Positions 9,702 to 22,834 of a DNA stretch of 64,000 nt are shown here, piece after piece. Positions within the stretch are counted from its first letter, which is position 1, and each line of letters begins with the position of its first letter. The DNA comes from Euglena gracilis (Eukaryota; Euglenida; Euglenophyceae; Euglenales): the NCBI GenBank assembly GCA_039621445.1, contig CP154955.1, positions 372,001-436,000 of the forward strand, read 5' to 3'. Made by a program: the position numbers and the translations under genes. Below the pieces are notes generated by a model that saw only the letters and a program-made list of their open reading frames with translations, was not told where the DNA came from and did not search any database.

Positions 9702-12700
9702 GGCAAAACCCTGGTTGCCGCTTCGGCGCCGTCATCGACTTGGTCCGCCGGAGGTTCTTCTGCTGCTTTTGCGACGAGCGGGGTTGCGGGGTGAACGGGC
9801 CCGCCGGCTTGGACTTCAGCACGAGGGTGGTGCCGGCCGATGGCAAGCCCCTGGTGCTGGTGGGCTGGCCCCTTGGGGGCGGACGAGAGGACGGCAGGGA
9901 GGGCCCCAAGTTTTCGGCCAACCGGCTGAAAATGGCTCAGTGGACAATGGCCCCCGTTTGGCCAAAGGGAAAATGGGAGTCACCCAGTGGAAACCGTTCC
10001 ACCGGCGAAGATTTATGCGCGGTGTGTGGTTGGCTGTGTCGTGACTTTTTGTTTGCCATTTCAATATTTTTTCACCGTTTCCAGTTGCAGATAACCGAGG
10101 CTCTGCGGAGCCTAGGGTCCTGGATTCCTTTGGAACCTCTGCATACTCTCCTCGTGGGTATACAAATCTCAATGCTCATGGTCAGGGATTAAATGTCGGT
10201 TGGTTTTGTACAGGGGAGGGGAGGGGGGCACCACCCCCAGGGGGGTCAGACCACCCCCTTCCCCCCCCTCCGGGCCAAGGGGGGTCCAAGGGACCCCCTT
10301 CGAACTGGAAAAAAGCGCTTTGCGCCTCCAGAATTTCAAGAATGTCAATTTGGTGGGGAAATAAAACATGAAAGAACATTTTTGGGCGCCTTCAAAAAAA
10401 GCCCCAGGAGGAGGCCCCCCCTCCTGGGGAACAGGGGGGTCTGGGGCCACCCCCCTCCCCACCTTAACTATTGACTGGCAAAAAAAAATGGGGTGTCCTC
10501 GAAAACTCCCACAATTTCACCAGGCTTTTGATTGCGGGCTTACCAACAAAAAAATAACAAAGAAGGAAAAGCCAAAAAAAAACAAAGCAAACAACAACTA
10601 ACAGCAAAAAGCAAAAATAAAACACAAAAAATAACAATAAAAGAATAAAAACACTACTTAAAAACTGTTTGAAAAAGAACAATAAAAAGAACCTGAAAAA
10701 AAAACAGCCAAAATGAGCCGTTTTTTGGTTGTAACTTGGGCCAGTCACAAAGTCACCGGAAAAGCAAATATCAGAGATAAAGTGTTCACAGTTTAACTAT
10801 TTATACTATTTATATTAGGTCGCATTTATTTTTTGGTCGCCGACATTTCCTCTGATTCCTATCATTCATTTTTGGAAATTTTGAAGAAAAAAACTTTTTT
10901 GGACCAAAATGGTTGAAAATTGCAGAGTCAGTGGCCCCGTTGTGGAAGCATCATTTGGATTGTATCTTGAGCTGGCTATTGAGTTGCAGAAAAAAACTTT
11001 TTTAAGGATTTCAAATCAGATCTCCAGACAGTTCCTTTGATTTTGCTTCAAATGCCAAAAAAAAATGAGTGAAAACGATTCTGTGGATGCAACTTGTAAT
11101 TTAGGCTCGCCGTGGAGCCATGGAGAAAGCAAAATACTGCATGGGCTTGATTGTTGTTATTGGAAATCAGCCCTGGGGAGTTATGTCCAAAACACAAAAA
11201 CACACTGCTTTTTCAGCAACCAAAAAGACACAACGTTTTTACGGTCCGGTTGTTTTTTGCACTTGAGCCCAGAAAATGGGAAAGAACTCAGGCTTGGTGT
11301 AAAATGACAAAAAAAATACAGAAAGTTCAAAACTGCTCTCCTTTGGAAAGCTGGGACCAATGGAATATTTATGAAAAAAAGAGGAAGTTCCTGGACGGCA
11401 GTTGGTTCATGCCAAGAATGAATAGTTCTGCTGATGAACTCCAAGAGGGGGGGGGGGGGGCTGGGGATTTCCCCAGTGGTAAAAGTGGTTTAAGAGCTCA
11501 GCGACCCACCCTGGATTTCAAGGTGACTCTGGATGGCTGGATTTCAAGGTGACGCCGACTCCACTCCGGGGTGCCTTGGCAGCCACCAACAGCCTGCCTG
11601 GGTAGGTACTCCAAAGCACCCAGATCCGACCCCCCCCCCCACGGGGTTAGGGCATCCCCTGGGCAGGGGGCCAGGGGGAGCGACACAAGAGCATTGGTGT
11701 AAGGGGTCCCGGCCACCACCACACAAACTGGGCCAGAAGCGAAGTTAGCGCCAGCCATAAACAGACAAGAAGCATTAGTGCAACTAAGGAGGGTGGGCAC
11801 ATGGCCAGAAGTGCCGTGGCCCTCGGCCAAGGCACTTCGGTGCCAAAGATGCCAGAAGATTAGAAAAGTTGATTTTTGGACAGTTTTGGGGGGACCTTGA
11901 CCAAGCAGGCACCGACCACCCCACCCCACCTTAGGAGGGGGGGTAGTGCCTGCCCATCCAGGCATTCCAGGGCCCCAAGACCCCACCCACCCCGCAGTTG
12001 GCCATATTCAGCCTGGACTTAATGTAGAGCCTGATGGTGGACAAATTGGGGGGGGGGGTGGGACCCCAGGCGCTGAGTGGGGAGGTCTGGCCCCTGGGGG
12101 AGGGTGGTCCGGAGCCAGAAATCAGCCAGTCACTCCAGAAACACCAGTCAGAGACCCACCCTGGGGGTGTGGGACCCCTTCAGCAATGGCATGGGCCACA
12201 CCAGCCCATGGAGGCGCCAGGGGGCCAGCGGCGGGAGACGAGCGCTGGACGCGGAAGCTGCTGGCGCGGACGGGCAGGCTGGGGGAGGTCGGGAACGGTG
12301 AGGCGCCGCCCGGGCTGTCTGGCCGGACCTTGAACGTCAGGCTGACTGGCCACACTCAGGGAGTCACATGTGGGCCAAACCATTCAGAATTATTATCTTT
12401 TTGTGGGTGCGTGCGTGCACGCGTGCGTGTGCGTGTGCGAGTGCGCGTGAAGGAACTCAAGGTCACTTTTCACACTCCAGGGCAAAGACACTGGAGGACC
12501 CCTTGGGCTACTTGGGGAGAACCCCTTGATTAAATACCCCCTCAAAAATTTCAGCCAGGCCGCCGAAGGGTACTCCCAAGGGATTTACCACATTCAGGGG
12601 TGAATTTTGGGGTCCATCATTTTTCCTGCAACTTTCGCACCGAAATTTAGAGACAACCCCCCTCCGGCAGGAGGTTACCCCAGAGGGAGGGCGTCCGGAG

Positions 12701-13119
12701 GACGCATAACCCCTGCAGTACAAACTAAAAAAAAAAAAAATCTGACACCCCTCAAGGAATTTCCCCAGCTCGGACCTGCCCTGACCCTACCCTGTGTTCA
12801 CGATGAGGGGAGGGGAAGGAGGTCAGTCAGCAGCAATTTTCCCGCCGACCCAAAATTATCGCCCTCTGAGCCGGAAGGGAAGGGTCGCTGAGCTCTCATC
12901 CCTTCATGGGTAAGAGCGAAGCTTACCCGCGGGGAAAAGGGGGGGGGTCGAACCCCCTCCCCCCCCCCTCGGGTCGGGGCCACCATTATCGCCAATGTCC
13001 CGGCCCCGTTCCCAGAAAATATTTTTTCAGTCGTGAGCGACTGGATTTCAAATTTCCGAATCACCTCCATTTGACCCCCAACTCCCCGCCAGGCCCGAGT
13101 TATTCAGCCGCAAAGGAGC
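9702..13119. other. Gene-poor stretch with G/C-run clusters
   Basis: Contains a G/C-run cluster at 10200-10460 (GGGGGTCAGACCACCCCC and inverses), an A-rich stretch at 10540-10700, and C/G runs at 11440-11460, 11630-11680, 12045-12060 and 12940-12970. A 27-base phrase near 11733-11760 (AGAAGCGAAGTTAGCGCC) recurs near 31822. No coding region can be supported: the frames of 160-250 residues are low-complexity. Confidence 0.5.
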
Positions 13120-14000
13120 ACAAACTGGCGCGGATTGGCCCGCCCCCCCTCTCTCTTCAGACTCTGTCATTTAACCGGGGTCCAACAATCGTCAAAAAAT
13201 CGATTTTTCAAAAATATCTCGAGAAAACGTACATTATTTCCGGAAATGTCAGTCTACAAAATCTACCCCCGGAGGCCCTCTATCACCCCCCGTTGGCTGA
13301 TTTTGGCTGCCGACACGCCTGGCCCGTGTTCCGGCGCGCTTTTGCGGCCCAAAACGGCCATTTTGAGGTGTTTTTTGGGCCGTTTTTTGGGCCAAAAAAA
13401 TCGATTTTTTCAAAAGATCTCGACAATGAAGCAAGAAACAAAGGAAAAGTCCGGAGAGCAAAAATGAAGCCCTTGGAATGCCCTGTCCAATGGTTCACTT
13501 CTCCCCCAACTCTCCGTGTAGCCCGAGTTACGGCCATTTTCCGGCCAATTTTGGCCCATTTCAGGGGCCATTTTGGGCTGTTTTCGGGGTCAAAAAAATG
13601 GATGTTTTCAAAATATCTCGGAAATGAAGCAAAATCAAAGGAAATGTCCGGAGACCTAAATTGAAGCCTTGGAACGCCCTATCTAACGGTATTTTGATTT
13701 CCCCGCAACTCCCCACCCAGCCCGAAATATGGCCGATTTACGGCTTGAAACAGCGCGACAGGCTGGCGACTTAGCCATTTTTTGGGCCTGTTTTGGGTCA
13801 AAAAACCATTTTTTCTAAAATTGCTCAAAAATGGTGGGTGGGGAATCAAAAGAAATGTCCGGAGACCTAAATTAAAGCCCTTAAAATGTCCTATCTAACA
13901 GTATTTTGATTTCCCTGCAACTGCCCGCCCGGCCCGAGTTACGGCCATTCTTTTGGCCGATTTTGGCCATTTTGTACGGTTTTGACCTGTTTTGACTTGG
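13120..14000 (+). repeat. Dispersed degenerate repeat, several units
   Basis: At least three consecutive degenerate units, each with AAATATCTCG, GTCCGGAGACCTAAAT, TGAAGCCCTTGGAATGCCC and CAACTCCCCGCCC before CCCGAGTTACGGCCATTTT. Related copies lie at 5440-5676 and 28530-28960 (minus) and 6500-7090 (plus). Confidence 0.75.
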
Positions 14001-15530
14001 TCATTTTCGGCCAAAAAAGTCGAAAAAATCGAAAAATTTTCTTGCCCGGAACCATGTTTTTTGGTCTCCCAGACCCGGAGAACCTGTTCTTGAGCCGAAA
14101 ATGAGCGTTTTTCGACCCCCGGCCCCCTGTCTTGGGCCCGAAACCCATTGACTTTGGGTCAAAAACGGGTAAAAAAAAAAAAAAAAAAAACGAGGAAAAA
14201 ATTGCCCGAAACGATGTTTTTGGACCTCCCGCACCGTGAATTGCAAGTGTGTAATTTGTAAATTTTAAATTACGCGAAATTTGCGTAATGCTAGTCTTTT
14301 CGGCCTTCCATTACGTGCAAGTCCCACGAAGAGCTCAGCATATTCAAAACCTGGTTTTTGAGCGAAGTGCCGAAAATCTTTTGAAATATCTTTGGCTGCC
14401 CCCCCCCCCCCGCCGGTCAGACCAGGTGCTGAAGAAAATCGATCCTGCAAAAAACACCCCCCAAAAAACTGCCAATTATACAAACCGTCGATTTTGACCC
14501 AAAACTTGCCCGAGCCGGCCCATTTCCGGCCCATCTTGCCCATTTTTGGCCCACGTTTGCACCTCCAAAAGAAAAAAATCTGTTACTGCAGCCGCCCTTT
14601 GGGCAGAGGGGAAATAATTCATAAAAGCCCGTCGATGGGGGGAAGGGGGTCCGGGCCACACAATTTTTTACCGACCCCCGGGGGGGGAGGGCTGTTCACT
14701 CCACTTTTTTAAAAAACCAGTCAGTCACTCATTTTCAAAAAACCAGCCAGCCCCTCCCCCCCCCCCGGGGGGGGGGGGGGTCGGCCACTCAGGAAAACCA
14801 GTCCCTTTAGGCCATTTTAGGCCAAAAAACCAGTCACTTTAGGCAATTTTAGGCAAAAAAAATTTCCGGCGCCTTCGGCGCCGGGGTCACTCAAGCCACT
14901 TTTGCCCACTCCTGGCCTGGCCGACCCCCCCCCCCCCCGGGGGGGGAGGGGGCCGGGCCAAAAAGCAGTCAGTCACTCTGAAAAAACCAGTCACCCACCC
15001 CGGGGGGGGGGGGGGGTCGGCCAGTGCTCAAGCAATTGCCTGGTCCGGGCTGGCTGGCAGCCTTTTGGAATCATCGATACCGTTGCTTTATGGTCCCGGA
15101 GGAGAGGAGTCACTTTGGCCACTCAAACCAGAATGGCTCAGAATGAATGGGGTTTGGCCCAATTCTCTCAGCGCTTCGGACCTGTCTGCCCACTTTTAAC
15201 CAATTTAGCCATTCCATTGAAAAAAATTCACGAGTTGCATAAAAAAACAGCCTGGTGACAGAAAGGAGATTTTAATGAGTGACCTTGGCGGGGTTTTTTT
15301 TCCTCGGCCCAGCCCCTTCGAAATCGCCCTCATACCACGTCATTTCTGACCACCTGCGCTGCAGTTCTGTAGCAAGAGGGCGTGTGACCAACCCCCTCTG
15401 AAAGGCCTGTGTGGGGGATATTGGAAATAATTGTGGTATGCATGGCAAACAGAGTGAATCAATCCCTCCGCATACCAATGCATCCCCTCGCCACAATTTG
15501 GTTGGTACAACTCCAGGGGGGGGGGGGGGG
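14001..15530. other. Gene-poor stretch with inverted G/C runs
   Basis: C-run/G-run pairs at 14755-14780, 14928-14950 and 14998-15016 alternate with AAAAACCAGTCA phrases. A CCGGCGCCTTCGGCGCCGG hairpin sits at 14867-14885; near-identical hairpins occur at 17707 and 40486. No gene seen. Confidence 0.5.
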
Positions 15531-16645
15531 TATCAGGCACCTATGGTCACTTCCCATTTTGGTGCTCTGGTCGGCCCTGGTCGGCCCTGGTCGGCCCTGG
15601 TCGGCCCTGGTCGGCCCTGGTCGGCCCTGGTCGGCAAATAGTCGGCCATAGGTGGGGGTATCGTCACAGAAAAAAAGATTGTGAAAAATGACCCAAAATT
15701 ACCAAAAGGGCGTAAAATGGCAAAAATACCATAAAATATGCTCACATTGACCCAAATTAGCCCAATATTTGCCAAATCAGTGACAAATGGCCCCCCAAGT
15801 CAGCAAAAACTGATCCGTAATGGCCAAAATGGGTGTAAAACTGGAGATTTGTGGGGAAATTATCCAAAAATGGGTTGAGTTCTTCAAAATATACAATATA
15901 CTGGCACAAAATGCTCAAAAATGGTCAAATTGGACCAAAAAGAGACCAAAAAAATGGGCAAAATAACAAAAAAGGTCGAAAATGGCTTTAAATGGTCAAA
16001 AATGGCCCCAGAGCAGGACAAAATGGCCCAAAATTACAAGAAGTGCGCAAAAAAAAAAAAAAAAATGGTCAAAATAGGTCGAACGAAATTGGTGAATTAT
16101 AGTGAAAAATGGACCAAAAGGGAACAAAATAGACCTAAAGTGGCCAAAAGAGGCCAAAAGTAGCCAAAAGTGACAACATGACCCAAACGAGCCAGAATCT
16201 CAAAATCTGGGATAAAATTCCTCATTCTCACTGAAAAAATGACATCAGTCAGAAAAAAAGTTGCACGGTCGGCTGCGGTCGGCTGCGGTCGGCTGCGGTC
16301 GGCTGCGGTCGGCAACCCACCTATGACAATCCTGAAACCCGCGGTAACCCGCGGTCGATGCTGCCGGGCCAGCATCGTCCTGCATCGCCCAGCACCGCCC
16401 AGCATCATCAAAGGAGCTTGGTTCAGAGGGAAAGCTGCCTAAGTCCTTCATCCATTCCCCTTCGGTCGGCCAATCACATGCAAGTCGGCCCTGGTCGGCC
16501 CTGGTCGGCCCTGGTCGGCCCTGGTCGGCCCTGGTCGGAACCCCCACCTACGGGGGTCCTGAAAATCATAGTCGGCCCTGGTCGGCCCTGGTCGGCCCTG
16601 GTCGGCCCTGGTCGGCCCTGGTCGGCCATAGGTGCCTGGGGGGTA
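15531..16645. mobile_element. Element with AGGCACCTATGG inverted ends and decamer arrays
   Basis: AGGCACCTATGG at 15535-15546 is matched by CCATAGGTGCCT at 16626-16637. Just inside each end are tandem 10-bp arrays: TCGGCCCTGG at 15571-15634, 16484-16538 and 16570-16628, and the variant GGTCGGCTGC at 16267-16313. The interior is A-rich with CAAAATGGCC-type phrases and has no coding region. Outside the ends both sides have G runs followed by TAT. Likely a non-autonomous TIR element, perhaps nested. Confidence 0.5.
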
Positions 16646-18290
16646 TTAATAGAATGGCCAACAGTGCACACCCGGCACCGAAGGCACAAGAAAGGAAAAG
16701 AAAAGAAAGTTCGAGTATTCGCTTAAAAGGACGTGGATTTTGTGTCATTTCGGTGTATTGGCTGGTCACTGATTTTCAAATGAATGAGATTGGTCCATAT
16801 TTGAAAACGCAGGGACCAGGGAGAAAGCCAAAAGCCAAAAAAAAAAACAAGTCAGTTGCTCCAAAACGCCCCAGTCAAGGAAGGGGGATTGGACCCCCCT
16901 CATGAACCCGTGTTCGGAGCATCGCAGAACAGGGAGTCCGGCCTCAGGGGCGCCCTGGCTGCGGGCGACTGGGGCGGGGGCCAAACGAACATTGCCGCCG
17001 AGGGGGGAGTCGGCAGTCGGGGTCGGGATCAGACCCCCGGGCATGGGAACTTGGGTGGGTGGGGGGTAGACCATTGCTTACTGGCCCCGGGGGGGGGGGG
17101 GGCACTTTCCACTTTCAAAAAACCAGACAGTCACTGTTAAAAACCAGTCACCTGCTTTCTTTGAGGGGGGGGGGGGGGTTTGCAACAACATAGGCCCTCA
17201 AAACTCAACGCAAATAAAGCACAAATAAAACACAAATAAAAGCAAAAAAAGACGCAAAAAAAAGCAAATTGATTGCAAAATCCGTCAGGAGCTCCCCCGG
17301 GATGTACACTTTCTGCTGGAGAGGGAAATATAAAATTTTTTCGGCTCCGTCAAGGCAAGTTTTTCATTTTGCATAAAAATATGCAATTTGTTGGTGGAAA
17401 GAAAGGAGAAGGGACAAAAGAATTGACATATCCTTGGACTCGGGGGAAAAGTAGGGGAATAACAAGGAATTTTTCATCTTCTAAAAATTATCCAGCAAAA
17501 ATCGAAAAATCGCTGGGGAAAAAAAAACAACCACAAAAAGAAAAAAAATGAAATGTTGCCAAAATTAAAAAATGCCAAAAAAGCAAAAAAAAAGGGAAAG
17601 AAACACAGTTCAGTTTCCACCCCCTCTTTCCACCCAGGTTCACTTTGGCCACCCGGGCCAAAATGGCCTGAAATCAATTTTGGATTTTGGCCAAACACCG
17701 ATGCCTTCCGGCGCCTTCGGCACCAGATGGCCACTTTCAGCCATTCCTGGCCAACCCCCCCCCGGGGGATCTGGAGACCTCCATTCACACAGACAAAGAG
17801 GGCCAGAGGCGGAAAACAGCGCCAGGCCAGAAGAGTGGATAAAAGGCACCGCAAACAACCACAGTGCACGCAGGTGGATCTGGAGCCAAAAACCAATCAG
17901 TCAGTTGCACCCCAGGGGGCTGGGCCAGGGATGGATGGGAAGCCTTGAGGGGGGGGGGTCTGACGCCCCCTCCCGACACGGAAGGGGGGGGGGGGGTGGG
18001 GTCGGCCCCCCCCCTCCTACCTCGAAACTGAGGGGGGCCGAAAATTTTTCGATTTCCTGGACGGGCAAAGGGCCAGAAATCGGGTCGAAAACGGTCAAAA
18101 ATCCCTGATTTTTCTTTGAAAATCGATCCAAAAATGCTCAGTTTTTGAAATTTTTTGAACATTTTTTGGGGGGAAAACACCAACACATCAAAAAATGGGC
18201 AATATGGCCAGAAGTCAGCAAAAGGGGTGTTTTTGCTCATTTTCCGGCGCGCAACGCCGGAAGAAAATCTTCTGCTATTTTTGGCACCTG
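16646..18290. other. No recognisable gene
   Basis: Short A-rich segments, G runs at 17087-17102 and 17164-17180, and C/G-run clusters at 17755-17765 and 17950-18020. Open frames up to 178 residues are low-complexity. Confidence 0.5.
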
Positions 18291-18830
18291 TCAAGGAGGG
18301 GGGGGTGGTGGGTCCGGACCCCCCCCCCCCACCTTTCCCCCCGGGGGGGGGGGGGGGGTGGGCAGGACCCCCCCCCCCTAAGCCCCCCACAAAAATAAGC
18401 CCCCCCCAAAAAATAAGCCCCCCCCCCCTGGGCCGATCGAGCAAAAATCCAAAAATAAGACCCCCCCATAAATAAGACCCCCCTTGACGGCGCGAAGCGC
18501 CGGGGACGGTGAAAATTTTCCCTGAAAAATTACCAAAAACCCCAATTTCATACACAAAAAGGATGAAATTTCAAAAATCTCAGATTTTTGAAGTGCAAAA
18601 AACATGGTAAATATCAAATTACACCAATCTACACATGGCGCGAAGGGCAAATTTTAGCGCTCTTGGGAACCTGAAAACTGGTGATTTTTTTGGGCCCGGG
18701 TCGGTCAAGAAAAAAATCCAAAAAATAAGACCCCCCCAAAAAATAAGACCCCCCCTGGAGGCTTCCAGCAACGGACCCAAAAATAAGACCCGGGTCTTAT
18801 TTTTGGGGGGGGGTTTACAACCTACCTAAA
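18290..18830. repeat. ATAAGACCCCCC-type repeat cluster with a 32-bp palindrome
   Basis: AAAAATAAG(A/C)CCCCCC is repeated at least six times between 18375 and 18790. It ends in a perfect palindrome at 18776-18807, whose left half is CCCAAAAATAAGACCC. A GGCGCGAAGCGCC hairpin lies near 18488. The terminal motif followed by G/C runs resembles the ends of the other short elements. Confidence 0.7.
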
Positions 18831-18917
18831 TAACGAAGGGCTTCCCATCCAACCCTGGGGTGGGCCAGACACACCTCAAGCAATGGTGTGGAGGGACCAA
18901 AGGTTCCCACTTCATAT

Positions 18918-19178
18918 TTACCTTCTGCCAAAACAGAGTGGAGAGTGCATTTTGATTCTTTTGAATAATGCTGCAAAAACCATCACATAAAGTCCTCCGA
19001 CCGCCAAAAAATCTTCATCCGTTGCGATCACCCATGCGTTGCCTTCATCATCACCTTCATCATCTTGTGTCATCACAAAAAAAACGTTCCAGTGTTCATT
19101 GGATGAAGAGGAGCGCCCTAGACGAAACCAACAAAAAAGTTCAAAGAAATACACATTAATTAGGAATTTGCTGCTCAA
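18918..19178 (-). other. Small unrecognised open frame
   Basis: 86 codons with non-repetitive composition, including HWNVFFVMTQDDEGDDEGNA and a hydrophobic segment FLAVGGLYVMVFAALF that could span a membrane. No family is recognised. Possibly an exon or fragment, possibly chance. Confidence 0.2.
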
Positions 19179-19215
19179 TTAGGAACCAAACAGCAAAAAA
19201 TTGTCGCAAATTCCT
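19150..19215. repeat. Partial match to the ATTAGGAATTTGCTGC insertion
   Basis: TTAGGAATTTGCTGC followed by AATTAGGAA and GCAAATTCCTA repeats the vocabulary of the insertion inside the RLE retrotransposons (near 384 and 23434), suggesting a partial copy of that element. Confidence 0.45.
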
Positions 19216-20120
19216 ACTTTGACCCATTTTTGGACCGAAATACGGTTCCCGCCAATATGGCCAGCCGTGCCCTACTCGCCGCAGCCAACCAGCGCGGCAG
19301 CCTGGGTCGGATCTGCCTCTGGCTCCTCTGCTGGCGTCGGAGGGCTGGAGTCCTCTTTCTCCGGGACGAGGACAGTGAACCGGGGGGGGGAGGCGCGGGG
19401 GGTGCGGAAGCTGAGGTTGCTGCTCAGCTCGGAGGGGGTGGGTGGGCTCAGCGGCCTTGACAGGGGGGGGGGGGATTTGAATGCGAGTTACGTTTGAGGT
19501 GGAAATGCATGAGCCTGGAAGCAGAGGAAGGGCGTTTGACCCAATGGCAACAAAAAGTGCACACAAAAAATAAGGACAAAAAGTGTTGGAGGTCAAAAGA
19601 GACAAATTCCGATGAACTGTCCTAAAAGAAGAACGTGAAAAGATTGAAGGCACCGCAACAGACACTTATCCAACTGCTTCAATCATGTCACCTCGGGGTC
19701 CAAAAGCAGACACAGAACAAATCAAAGAAAGCAAGGTTGGACTGCAACACCACACCAGTTGCTATCAGGCCAGTGCAGCGGCAAACAAACAGTGTACTGA
19801 GAGGAGGACGGCTCCACGGACTCCTGCGGGTCGCACTCGACCGCCAAGGCTTCCCCGCCCGGCTCCAATTCCGTGGAGAGGGGGGGCAGTTTATAGGGCT
19901 GGCCGGCACCAAGGGAGTGCGCCGACAGTCAGAGCCCTGTTACTGCATTGCCCATCTGGAAAACAGCCTGTCTGAAAAAAGCCTGAAAAAAAGCCTGTCT
20001 GCAAAAGCAGAGAGGATAAAAAATATAAAGATAACAACAGGTAATAAAATAATAGTATAATAATAACAAATAAAATAAATAATTGAATGCCATTGTGAAA
20101 GTAATAAATGAAAAATAACA
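19216..20120. other. No recognisable gene
   Basis: Mixed sequence with several overlapping frames up to 169 residues, none with recognisable motifs. Confidence 0.4.
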
Positions 20121-20345
20121 AATATATAATACGATATAACAATACAATACAATACAACACAATACAACACAACACAATACAACACAACACAATACAATAC
20201 GATACAATACAATACAACACAATATGATACAATACAATACAATACAATACAATACAATACGATACAATACAATACAACACAATACGATACAACACAATAC
20301 AACACAGTACGATACAATACAATATGATATACTATAATATAATAT
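20121..20345. repeat. (ATACA)n pentanucleotide array
   Basis: Tandem AATAC/AACAC pentamers over about 200 bp, with an AT-only fringe on both sides. Confidence 0.97.
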
Positions 20346-20649
20346 ACCCCCCCCAATTAGAAGCCCCCTGGGGCGAGTGGTCGGGGCAGGTAATTGGGTA
20401 CCCTTGTGTGCGGCCCAAAAACTTTCGGCGCTTCGTGCCGGGTGTAAAAAGCCAGGCCATTTGGATTTTGTATTTTGGAAATTACTTTTTTATGTGCCAA
20501 ACGTCCTCTGTCCCTCTCTCACCAAATGGTTCAAGAAACCAAAAGATTGGGGGGGGGGGTTGAAGGGCCCGGTTGCCAACTGGGTAAGTAGGGTGTTCAG
20601 GGGGACCCGGAAGGGGGGGGGGGGGGTGGGCATTGGGGAGGGGGGGGTA

Positions 20650-21640
20650 AGGGGAATATAACATGACATAATATAATAAATATATATAATATAATATGAC
20701 ATAACGTAGTATAAAATAACATAACATACCATACCATACCATACCATGACAGGAAATCACATACAATACAAACAGGACAGAACACATAACAGGACAGAAC
20801 AAACAACAGAACACAGAACAGAACATACACAGAAACAGAACAAACAACAAACAGAACAGAACAGAACAGAACAGAACAAAAGGGAACGGAACGGAACGAA
20901 CAACAGAACAAGGGAAAAGAAAGAAGAGAAGACAAAAGAAAAAGACAAGAAGGGAAAGAGAAAGAGAAGAGAAGAGAAGAGAAGAGAGGAGAAGAGAAAG
21001 AAGAAGAGAAGAAGAGAAGAGAAGAGAGACAAGAGAAGAAGAGAAGAGAAAAGAGGAGAAGAGAGAGAAGAGAAGAGAAGAGAAGAGAAGAGAAGAAGAG
21101 AAGAGAAGAGAAGAGAATAGAAGAAGAGAAGAAGAGAAGAGAAGAGAAGAGAAGACAAGAGAAGAGAAGACAAGAGAAGGGAAGAGAAGAGAAGAGAAGA
21201 GAAGAGAGAGAAGAGAGGAGAAGAGAAAAGAAGAGAAGAAGAGAAGAGAAGAGAAGAGAAGACAGAGAAAGAAGAAAGAGAAAGAGAGGAGAAGAGAAAT
21301 AGAAGAAAGAGAAGAGAAGAGAAAGAGAAGAGAAGAGAAGAGAAGAGAGAAGAGAAGAGAAGAGAAGAGAATAGAAGAGAAGAGAAGAGAAGAGAGAGAA
21401 GAAGAGAAAGAAGAGAAGAGAATATAAGAGAGAGAAGAGATAAGAAGAGAAGATAAAATAATAGAAATAATATAATAAATAATAATACAATATAATAAAT
21501 AATACAAGAACAAATAATATATATAATAATATAATAATAATATATAATATATATATATGATATGATATAATATAATATAATATAATACAATACAATACAA
21601 TATAATACAATATAATATAATATAATATAACACAATAAAG
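20650..21640. repeat. Long homopurine tract with AT-rich flank
   Basis: From about 20930 to 21475 the plus strand is almost purely purine (GAGAA/AGAAG units). It is preceded by ACAGA-type repeats (20750-20900) and followed by ATAAT repeats to 21640. Minus-strand frames of over 400 residues read only Ser/Leu/Phe and are not genes. Such tracts can form triplex DNA. Confidence 0.97.
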
Positions 21641-22834
21641 CATTTTTTGGAGGTTGTTTTTTTCCTGCCCAGTTTGAGATTTGCGACCTCAAAGTCGAAA
21701 ATGTTCATCTGGTTCCCCTCCATTTCCCCTGGCTTTGGAGCACTCCACACCCAAACAAGCCTCAAACAAGGGTTGGAGCGGCTGAAATTTGGGGGCTCTT
21801 TCAAACGGGTCGCCATTTCCTGATTTTGGATGAGAAAATGGGGGAGGGACTTTCAACCGGGGAAAACCATCAGGCGGTTGTAGTGCTAACCCAGCCACCA
21901 CCGAAAATAAAAACCTCCACCCAGGGCTGTACGGGAAGGCCTGGTGGGGGGGTCGACCCCCCCACCCGGGAGGTGGGGGGTCGACACCCCCCACCCACCA
22001 CAGCATTTTCAAAGATTTTTTACCAAATTTTCTTGGCGCCACAGGTGCCAGAAAAAAATTTGGGGGTCTCCCGGAAATACAGGAGGAGGTGGTGTGGAGA
22101 GGGTCGACCCCCCCCACCCACCACCCTGGCTGTTTGGTGGATACCCTGCAGATACCGCCCCCAAAAAAACACCCCCCACCGGATTTTTGGGGGAAATACA
22201 AAAGATTGACCCCCTAAAACTGTGAAAATTCTCCCCAAAAAGTGATTTTTTGGCATTTTTTTGATTTTTGTCCCTTTTGCGTGCGTTAAATTTTGTCATT
22301 TTTGACACATTTTTTGCTCACTGCCAAAACTCGCCCTCCTTTAACCTATTATTGGACCCTCCCAAGACTTCGGTCGAATTTCTTGAAGCAAAAATCCAAA
22401 AGAAGACCCCCCAGAAAAAAAAACAACCCTTGGATTTTCAGCAACAGGCCCCAAAAATAGATTGTGTTTTCTGATTTTAAATGATTTGTGATTTCTGAAA
22501 ACATGGTCATTACGTGATTTTGTGTGATCTTGCATGCCACCTTTCAAAATACTTGTTCCATATCAGTTGAGATAGGGGTCATTGCAAGCGCATTTTGAAA
22601 ACATAACCAGCTTTTCCCAATTCGACCTTCTAGCACTTATAGCCAGTTTTCACCCCCCCCCCTCCCAAGGACCGAGTGTTGGGGGGTCCTGGGGGGTCCT
22701 GGGAGGGGTCTAGAGGGGTCCTTGGGGACCATGACCCTTCTGGCTTTTTGTTGGGAGCAGGGCTCTGCTCCTCAAGCTTCCATGACTGCTGTCAGAATCA
22801 TAAGAGGCAGCTTTGAGGCAAACACAGCCCATTA
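21641..22834. other. No recognisable gene
   Basis: Contains C/G-run clusters at 21940-22000 and 22105-22130 with GTCGACCCCCC/GGGGGGTCGAC inversions, and GGGGTCCT repeats at 22680-22730. No coding region supported. Confidence 0.5.

Noticed and set aside
9437-10192. 251-residue plus-strand frame
   Set aside because: Crosses the CA repeat and low-complexity sequence, with competing frames of similar length and no recognised motif.
17785-18555. 256-residue minus-strand frame
   Set aside because: Runs through G/C homopolymers and ATAAGACCCCCC repeats; Gly/Pro-rich by composition.
20482-21816. Open frames of 300-444 residues on the minus strand
   Set aside because: They read only Ser/Leu/Phe/Tyr from simple purine and AT repeats; not protein genes.
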